Shown piece by piece: positions 58,059 through 64,000 of a stretch of DNA of 64,000 nt. Under the pieces are notes generated by a model, which was given only the letters and a program-made list of their open reading frames with translations, ran no database searches and was not told the origin of the DNA. The number at the start of each line of letters is the position of its first letter. Positions within the stretch are counted from its first letter, which is position 1. Both the position numbers and the translations under genes were made by a program. Source of the stretch: Myxococcaceae bacterium JPH2 (GTDB lineage: Bacteria; Myxococcota; Myxococcia; Myxococcales; Myxococcaceae); assembly GCA_016458225.1 (NCBI GenBank), contig JAEMGR010000009.1, forward strand, positions 372,001 through 436,000, written 5' to 3'.

Positions 58059-59729
58059 ATGAGTTCCCCCTCTCAACCCCTCTCGGAGGTCGAGCACACC
58101 AAGGCTCGAAGCAACCTCCTGCGCGGAACCCTGACCGAGAGCCTCGCGAATCCACTCACGGGCAGCCTCGCCACCAGCGACACCCAGCTCCTCAAGTTCC
58201 ACGGCAGCTATCAGCAGGACGACCGGGAGCTTCGCGAGGAGCGCCGACAGCAGAAGCTGGAGCCCGACTACAGCTTCATGATTCGCACGCGCCTGCCCGG
58301 CGGAGTCTGCACTCCCGCCCAATGGCTCGCACTGGACGCACTGGCGCGCGAGCACGCCAACGGCACCTTGCGCCTCACCACCCGCCAGGCCTTCCAGCTC
58401 CACGGTGTCTTGAAAGAAGACCTCCAGCCCACCCTGGCGCGCATCCATCAGACCTTGCTGGACACCATCGCCGCGTGCGGCGACGTGAACCGCAACGTGA
58501 TGTGCAATCCCAACCCCGTGGACTCGCATCTCCACGCGGAGGTGCATCAATGGGCGGTGCGCTTGTCGGAGCACCTGCTCCCTCGGACGCGCGCATACCA
58601 TGAAATCTGGCTGGGCGAAGAGAAGGTCGCGGGCGGCGAGGAGGAGCCCATCTATGGCGCCACCTACCTGCCCCGGAAGTTCAAGACCGCCATCGCCGTG
58701 CCCCCGCTCAACGACGTGGATGTGTTTGCCCATGACCTGGGCTTCATCGCCATCCTCGAGGCGGGGCGGCTGGCGGGCTTCAACGTGACGGTGGGCGGCG
58801 GCATGGGCGCGACCCACGGCGACGCGGCCACCCATCCCCGACTGGCGGATGTCATCGGCTTCATCCCGCCCGAGCAACTCCTCGCGGTGGCGGAGCAGGT
58901 CGTCACCGTGCAGCGCGACTTCGGCGACCGGTCCAATCGCAAACATGCGCGCCTGAAGTACACGGTGGAGGACCGAGGCGTGCCCTGGTTCACCGCCGAG
59001 TTGGAGCGAAGGCTGGGCTTCCGCCTGGAGCCCGCACGCCCATTCCACTTCGAGCACAACGGAGACCGGTTCGGCTGGACCGAGGGCCACGACGGGACGT
59101 GGCACCTCACCCTTCAACTCGACAGCGGGCGCGTGGCGGATGTGCCGGGCGCCTCGCGGCTGACGGGCATGCGCGAGGTGGCGCGCATCCATCGGGGCGA
59201 CTTCCGCCTCACCGCCAACCAGAACGTCATCATCGCCCGTGTCGCGCCCGAGGACCGCCCCGCCATCGAGGCGCTCGTGACGGCCCACGGGCTCGATGAC
59301 TTCCGGAAGGCCAGCCCGCTGCGACGCGACGCGCTGGCCTGCGTGGCGCTGCCCACCTGCGGTCTCGCGATGGCCGAGGCCGAGCGCTACCTGCCGCGCA
59401 TCGTGCCGCTGCTGGAGGAGCGGCTGCGCGCCCATGGCCTGGAGGGAATCCCGCTCCACCTGCGCATCACCGGCTGCCCCAATGGCTGCGCCCGCCCCTA
59501 CGTCGCGGAGGTGGCGCTCGTGGGCAAGGCGCCCGGGCGCTACAACCTGCTCCTGGGTGGCGACCGCCGCGGGCAACGGCTCAATCGCCTGTACCGCGAG
59601 AACATCGACGAGCCGGCCATCCTCGCCGCGCTCGACCCGCTGTTCGCCGCCTATGCGCGCGACCGAGCGCCACAGGAGGGCTTCGGGGACTTCGTCGTCC
59701 GCGCGGGCCTGCTCAAGTCGGCCATCTGA
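58059..59729 (+). CDS. cysI: Sulfite reductase hemoprotein beta subunit
   Basis: A 556-residue siroheme/[4Fe-4S] enzyme reducing sulfite to sulfide. The four cluster Cys are at 428, 434, 473 and 477 (C-x5-C and TGCPNGC), spaced as in E. coli Cys[12 protein letters not shown] near 108 and [13 protein letters not shown] near 147 bind siroheme and substrate. It starts 14 nt after cysJ and is the last gene of the reduction operon. Confidence 0.94.
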   Translation: MSSPSQPLSEVEHTKARSNLLRGTLTESLANPLTGSLATSDTQLLKFHGSYQQDDRELREERRQQKLEPDYSFMIRTRLPGGVCTPAQWLALDALAREHANGTLRLTTRQAFQLHGVLKEDLQPTLARIHQTLLDTIAACGDVNRNVMCNPNPVDSHLHAEVHQWAVRLSEHLLPRTRAYHEIWLGEEKVAGGEEEPIYGATYLPRKFKTAIAVPPLNDVDVFAHDLGFIAILEAGRLAGFNVTVGGGMGATHGDAATHPRLADVIGFIPPEQLLAVAEQVVTVQRDFGDRSNRKHARLKYTVEDRGVPWFTAELERRLGFRLEPARPFHFEHNGDRFGWTEGHDGTWHLTLQLDSGRVADVPGASRLTGMREVARIHRGDFRLTANQNVIIARVAPEDRPAIEALVTAHGLDDFRKASPLRRDALACVALPTCGLAMAEAERYLPRIVPLLEERLRAHGLEGIPLHLRITGCPNGCARPYVAEVALVGKAPGRYNLLLGGDRRGQRLNRLYRENIDEPAILAALDPLFAAYARDRAPQEGFGDFVVRAGLLKSAI

Positions 59730-59796
59730 GAGGCGGCCGGGCATGCGCGCACGAGGAACCGCGCCGACGGCCGGTTGGCCTGCTAGCATCCGCGAC

Positions 59797-61503
59797 ATGA
59801 CCCAACGCCTCTTCACGTTCCTCGCGGCGCTGCCCGTCACGGCAGCGCTCGTCGCTCCGGCCGCGGACGCATGCACCAGCATGCTCGTCACCAAGGGCGC
59901 TACGACGGACGGTGCCACCCTCATCACCTACGCCGCCGACTCACACGAGCTCTACGGCGAGCTGTACTACACGCCCGCGCGCCGCCACGCGGCTGGCGCG
60001 ATGCGCGACATCATCGAGTGGGACACGGGCAAGTTCCTGGGTCGCATTCCCGAGGCCCCCGTCACCTACTCGGTGGTGGGGAACATGAACGAGCACCAGC
60101 TCTCCATCAGCGAGTCCACCTTCACCGGGCGCAAGGAGCTGGAAGCGCCCACCGGCATCATCGACTACGGCTCGCTCATCTACATCGCGCTGGAGCGCTC
60201 CAAGACGGCCCGCGAGGCCATCCAGGTGATGACCACCCTGGTCGCCGAGCACGGCTATGCCTCCACCGGCGAAACGTTCTCCATCGCGGATCCGAAGGAG
60301 GCGTGGATCCTCGAGATGATTGGCAAGGGCGAGGGCAAGAAGGGCGCTGTCTGGGTTGCCCGCCGCCTGCCGGATGGCTTCATCTCTGCGCACGCCAACC
60401 AGTCGCGCATCCGCCAGTTCCCCCTGGCGGACTCCGAGAACGCTGTCTACGCGCCGGACGTCATCAGCTTCGCGCGCGAGAAGGGCTGGTACACCGGCGC
60501 GGACAAGGACTTCAGCTTCGCGGACACCTACCACCCGATCGACTTCGAGGGCGTGCGCTTCTCCGAGGCGCGCGTGTGGAGCATCTTCCGCCGGGCCGCG
60601 CCGTCGCTCGGCCTGGGCGCCGAGTACGCGGACGGCTCCAATCCCTCCAAGCGTCTGCCTTTGTGGGTCAAGCCGGACAAGAAGCTGTCCGTGCAAGACA
60701 CCATGGCGCTGATGCGCGACCACTTCGAGGGCACCACGCTCGACATGACGAAGGACGTGGGCGCGGGCCCGTACCAGGTCCCCTATCGCTGGCGCCCGAT
60801 GACGTGGGAAGTGGACGGAAAGAAGTACGTCCACGAGCGCGCCATCTCCACGCAACAGACGGGCTTCTCGTTCGTCGCGCAGATGCGCTCGTTCATGCCG
60901 GACCCCATCGGCGGCGTGCTGTGGTTCGGCGTGGATGACACGTTCACCACCGTCTACACGCCCATGTACGCCGGAATCCGGCAGGCGCCCCACAACCTCG
61001 CGCAGGGCGTGGCGAGCCGCGGGACGTTCTCCTGGGACTCGTCCTTCTGGGTGTTCAACTGGGTGTCCAACCAGGCCTACTCCCGCTGGAGCGACATGAT
61101 TGTCGATGTCCAGAAGGAGCAGGGCGCGCTGGAGGGGCAATTCCTGGCGGACCAGACCGACATCGAGAAGTCCGCGCTGGAGCAGTACAAGCGCGACCCC
61201 GAGTCGGCCCGCAAGTACCTCACGGACTACTCCTCGCAGCAGAGCGACGCGGTGCACGCGCGCTGGCGCAAGCTGGGGGAGACCCTGCTCGTGAAGTACA
61301 TCGACGGCAACGTCCGCGATGAGTCCGGGAAGGTGACTCACCCGAAATACCCGGAAGGCTGGTATCGCCACATTGCCCGCGATGCCGGTGAACGCATCGA
61401 AATCCGCGAGGCGCCGAAGGCCGAGACGAAGCCCGTCCAGAAGCCCGAGCCCAAGCCGCTCCCCAAGGCTGAACACAAGCCCACGGTGGCGCCCGCCCCG
61501 TAG
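59797..61503 (+). CDS. Secreted C69-family dipeptidase
   Basis: A 568-residue peptidase of the C69/U34 group of N-terminal-nucleophile hydrolases. The signal peptide ends AAADA and the next residue, Cys26 (CTSMLVTKGATTDGATL), is the expected nucleophile, so signal cleavage alone would create the active N-terminus. Family blocks SISESTFTGRKEL near 107, IADPKEAWILEMIGKG near 165, SAHANQSRIRQF and a WRPM near 330 are present. The C-terminus has a Lys/Pro/Glu-rich tail (~545-568) absent from typical members. It lies 67 nt after cysI and is probably a separate unit ended by a strong hairpin. Confidence 0.88.
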   Translation: MTQRLFTFLAALPVTAALVAPAADACTSMLVTKGATTDGATLITYAADSHELYGELYYTPARRHAAGAMRDIIEWDTGKFLGRIPEAPVTYSVVGNMNEHQLSISESTFTGRKELEAPTGIIDYGSLIYIALERSKTAREAIQVMTTLVAEHGYASTGETFSIADPKEAWILEMIGKGEGKKGAVWVARRLPDGFISAHANQSRIRQFPLADSENAVYAPDVISFAREKGWYTGADKDFSFADTYHPIDFEGVRFSEARVWSIFRRAAPSLGLGAEYADGSNPSKRLPLWVKPDKKLSVQDTMALMRDHFEGTTLDMTKDVGAGPYQVPYRWRPMTWEVDGKKYVHERAISTQQTGFSFVAQMRSFMPDPIGGVLWFGVDDTFTTVYTPMYAGIRQAPHNLAQGVASRGTFSWDSSFWVFNWVSNQAYSRWSDMIVDVQKEQGALEGQFLADQTDIEKSALEQYKRDPESARKYLTDYSSQQSDAVHARWRKLGETLLVKYIDGNVRDESGKVTHPKYPEGWYRHIARDAGERIEIREAPKAETKPVQKPEPKPLPKAEHKPTVAPAP

Positions 61504-61517
61504 TCCGTCGCTGTACC

Positions 61518-61558
61518 TGGCCGGATCCGCGCGGCGCCTCGCGCCCCGGATCCGGCCA
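61518..61558. terminator. Hairpin terminator after the dipeptidase gene
   Basis: Perfect 12-bp arms TGGCCGGATCCG (61518-61529) and CGGATCCGGCCA (61547-61558) enclose a GC-rich loop with a further CGCG/CGCG pairing. It lies 15 nt after the stop; no T-run. Confidence 0.7.
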
Positions 61559-61819
61559 CCCCCGCAAGGGATGCTGCGCGGAGCAATTCCGCGCTCCCCT
61601 CGCTGACTCAAAACACCTGAAAACTCGATGTGCCCCCGCAAACCTTGTGGGCCGGGTTGTCAGCTTTCGTTATTTGTGGATTAGTACGCATTGGTCACCC
61701 CGAATTCACTTGGGGTGGCCGCCGTACCCCTTGCAAGTCAACCCGGGTAGCCGAGGGCCGCAAAGGCCCGGGCAGCCCTTTGTCGTGCATTCCCCGTCAT
61801 CGTTGGTGGAGTTCTCCCT
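61559..61819 (+). promoter_or_regulatory. Structured leader before the M4 protease gene
   Basis: An AT-richer patch near 61665-61690 could hold the promoter. Behind it a 9-bp hairpin (61693-61701 with 61712-61720, one G-U pair) is followed by GGGCC (61755-61759) and GGCCC (61765-61769) flanking a GCAAA loop, with GGGTAGCC before and GGGCAGCCC after. The dense pairing suggests a cis-acting RNA element. It does not fit any riboswitch consensus known to me in order and spacing. Confidence 0.4.
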
Positions 61820-64000
61820 ATGTCCAAAGTGTTGGGCTCATGGCCCATCCCTCTCCTCTCCCTGTTGCTGTCGGCCGGGCCCGGCCAGGCCGCGACAGGG
61901 CTGAAGCCGGTGTCGCGCGAAGCCCTGACTCAGATTCGGGCAAAGCAAGACTCGCGCGTGGCACTCGCCACCCAGCGCATCCAGGCGGCTCGCTCGAGCC
62001 TGGGCCTGGGTGACCGGGACGGCTTCCAGCTTCGGACCGCCAACACGGACCGGTTTGGCCAGACACACGTACGCTTCCAGCAGACGTTCTCCGGCGTGCC
62101 GGTCTGGGGTGGCGACGCCATCGTCCACCTCGATGTCGACAATGGGGAGCAGCCCGCGACGACGCACCTGTATCCGGGAGTCCGCATGCCGGACGTGCGC
62201 CCCGCGCTGCAGGCCAGCGAGGCGCTCACGGTCGCGGAGCAGGACGAGGGAACGGCGGCCCATGGCGCGTACTCGGTCGCGCCGCAGTCCGAGCTCGTCA
62301 TCTACCCGGTGACGCAGGAGCAGATCCTCACGCCGGAGAAGTCCCGGGAGCAGCTCAACGCGGTGGACGTCACGCGCCAGGTGACGCGCTACGCGCTCGC
62401 GTGGCACATCCACACGGAGCTGTCGAACAAGCAGGACGGTGTCCGCCACACGGACTACATCGTCGACTCCCAGTCCGGTGAGGTGCTGCGCCGCTGGAAC
62501 GCGCTGCAGACGGCCGCCGCGGTGGGCACGGGCAACTCGCAGTACAGCGGCACGGTGGCCCTGCAGACGAACCAGCTTCCGGACGGGACGTTCGAGCTGC
62601 GCGACACCACGCGCGGCAGCACGGGCAACATCACGTACTCGGCCGAGCACGGCGATGCCGACCTCGGCCCCGTCACGCTCATTCCTTACACCGACGCGGA
62701 CAACACCTGGGGCAACGGGCAGCAGTACATCGAGGGCAACCCCACGATGGACATCACCGGCCAGACGGCCGCCGTCGATGCCCACTTCGGACTCCAGACG
62801 ACGTGGGACTTCTACAAGAACGTCATGAGCCGTCACGGCATCGATGACAGGGGCACGGCCACCTTCAACCGCGTCCACTACAAGACCGCCTACGACAACG
62901 CGTTCTGGAGCAATGGCTGCTTCTGCATGACCTACGGCGATGGCGCGGGCTTCACGACCCTGACTGCCATTGACGTGTCGGCGCACGAGATGAGCCACGG
63001 CGTCATGGCCAACACGGCGGCCCTCATCTACGCCGAGGAGTCCGGCGGTCTGAACGAGGCCAACTCCGACATCATGGGAACGATGGTGGAGTTCTACCTG
63101 CGCGGCAAGAACGCCACGGGCTCCGTCATCGGCGATACGGGCGGCAACTGGTCCATCGGCGAGCAGCTCGACTCCGAGCCCCTGCGGTACATGTTCAAGC
63201 CCAGCAAGGACGGGCTGAGCCCTGATGCGTGGACGCCGGACCTCTACAAGGTCGACGTGCACTACAGCAGCGGCCCGATGAACCGCGCGTTCTACTTCCT
63301 CTCCGTGGGCGCGACGACCACGGGCGAAACGTCCACGCCTTACCTGCCGCAGGGCATGGGCGGCATCGGCAACGACAAGGCCGCGGCCATCTGGTACCGC
63401 GCCATCACCACGTACCTCTTCCCCGCCTCCAACTACGTGGCGGCGCGCACCGCCTGCCTCCAGTCGGCTCGGGACCTGTTCGGCTCCGACTCCGCGGAGT
63501 TCCGCGCGGTGCAGAACGCCTTCGCGGGCATCAACGTGGGCTACACCGCTGGAACGTATGACGACCGCGTCCCGCCCCAGGTCGCGGCGTCGGTGGTCGG
63601 CAACGCGGGCACCCTCCGCCTGGAGGCCACCGCCTCCGACAACGTCGGCGTCACGCGCGTGCAGTTCGTCGTGGACGGCGTCATCGCGGGCGAGAGCGTG
63701 AGCCTGCCGTTCTTCACGATGTTCAACTCGCAGAGCCTGGCCAACGGCGTTCACCAGCTCCAGGCCATCGCGCAGGATGCCGCGGGCAACCGGACGACCT
63801 CCGCCTCGGTGGCGTTCATGGTCTCCAACCAGACGGAGCAACTCCTCATCAACCCGGGCTTCGAGCTGGGTGACTTCGGGTGGGATCACACCGACGCGGT
63901 CCTCAACTATCCCGTGAGCAGCGGCTCGCACCGAGGCTCGGGCTACATCTGGCTGGATGGCTACGGCACCGCGCACACGGACAACCTGTCGCAGCTCGTC
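61820..64000 (+). CDS. Secreted M4 (thermolysin-family) metalloprotease, 3'-truncated by window edge
   Basis: Complete at the 5' end; 727 codons are visible. A signal peptide (to about 24) and an inhibitory propeptide (~30-210, FTP/PepSY-like) precede the catalytic domain. Zinc motif HEMSH is at 389-393 and the third ligand Glu413 lies in GGLNEANSD, exactly 24 residues after the first His as in thermolysin. The catalytic domain ends near 585. An Ig-like domain (~590-670) follows, and the window stops within a module beginning LLINPGFELGDFGWDH, like the start of carbohydrate-binding-type modules. GGAG lies 8 nt before the ATG. This fits a predatory, exoenzyme-secreting bacterium. Confidence 0.92.
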   Translation, partial: MSKVLGSWPIPLLSLLLSAGPGQAATGLKPVSREALTQIRAKQDSRVALATQRIQAARSSLGLGDRDGFQLRTANTDRFGQTHVRFQQTFSGVPVWGGDAIVHLDVDNGEQPATTHLYPGVRMPDVRPALQASEALTVAEQDEGTAAHGAYSVAPQSELVIYPVTQEQILTPEKSREQLNAVDVTRQVTRYALAWHIHTELSNKQDGVRHTDYIVDSQSGEVLRRWNALQTAAAVGTGNSQYSGTVALQTNQLPDGTFELRDTTRGSTGNITYSAEHGDADLGPVTLIPYTDADNTWGNGQQYIEGNPTMDITGQTAAVDAHFGLQTTWDFYKNVMSRHGIDDRGTATFNRVHYKTAYDNAFWSNGCFCMTYGDGAGFTTLTAIDVSAHEMSHGVMANTAALIYAEESGGLNEANSDIMGTMVEFYLRGKNATGSVIGDTGGNWSIGEQLDSEPLRYMFKPSKDGLSPDAWTPDLYKVDVHYSSGPMNRAFYFLSVGATTTGETSTPYLPQGMGGIGNDKAAAIWYRAITTYLFPASNYVAARTACLQSARDLFGSDSAEFRAVQNAFAGINVGYTAGTYDDRVPPQVAASVVGNAGTLRLEATASDNVGVTRVQFVVDGVIAGESVSLPFFTMFNSQSLANGVHQLQAIAQDAAGNRTTSASVAFMVSNQTEQLLINPGFELGDFGWDHTDAVLNYPVSSGSHRGSGYIWLDGYGTAHTDNLSQLV

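Noticed and set aside
61741-61785. A c-di-GMP/cGAMP (GEMM) riboswitch before the protease
   Set aside because: GCAAA and GGTAGCC-like pieces are present but in the wrong order and without a P2/P3 arrangement of that class, so the name was not used.
61838-63976. A 712-codon open frame on the minus strand
   Set aside because: It is antisense to the M4 protease, whose signal peptide, HEMSH and downstream Glu are all in place.

Overview
The window is GC-rich throughout with strong G/C third-position bias and reads as chromosome of a myxobacterium, most likely Myxococcaceae. The basis is the gene repertoire: Ser/Thr protein kinases with Pro/Ala-rich linkers, PEGA and TPR proteins, many large secreted or outer-membrane proteins, and abundant TTG/GTG starts. 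No rRNA, tRNA, CRISPR array or insertion sequence was seen, and base use is even from end to end.

Layout. 1-10 kb: a cut-off opgG, an RhlE-type RNA helicase, a membrane Ser/Thr kinase followed by two secreted proteins, and a ThDP enzyme/KAS III-like gene pair. 10-18 kb: a six-gene, tightly overlapping efflux operon (Yip1-like protein, TolC-like protein, membrane-fusion protein, ATPase, two MacB-like permeases) behind a perfect 14-bp palindrome. 18-27 kb: a ClpA-type unfoldase and several myxobacterial proteins, including a lipoprotein that joins a gluzincin-like domain, a propeller and an outer-membrane barrel. 27-34 kb: a leftward run (TPR, class III cyclase, NamZ, phosphoesterase-like, NadD) and mutS2. 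34-40 kb: a kinase/PEGA/TonB-receptor unit and a FadL-like porin.

40-60 kb is one continuous sulfur and methionine district. A candidate SAM-clan riboswitch precedes a fused aspartokinase-homoserine dehydrogenase and metI-like and metC-like genes. A sulfate-uptake operon (porin, sbp, cysT, cysW, cysA) follows. Next comes the complete route from sulfate to sulfide: cysD, cysN, an iron-sulfur APS-reductase-type CysH, cysJ, cysI, and two siroheme enzymes for the cofactor of CysI.

The most notable discovery is regulatory. The uptake operon and the cysH operon are each preceded by tiny reading frames packed with cysteine codons, followed by intrinsic terminators. In both leaders a perfect 7-nt segment just after the Cys codons is complementary to the 5' arm of the terminator. 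This is the architecture of ribosome-mediated, cysteine-responsive attenuation. The cysH leader carries two such Cys-rich frames in tandem, sharing a Cys-Arg-Met-Cys core. Together with the SAM-riboswitch candidate this suggests the district is controlled largely in cis by RNA. No transcription-factor gene was recognised in the window.

60-64 kb: a secreted C69 dipeptidase and the start of a secreted M4 metalloprotease behind a structured leader; the protease runs off the window.
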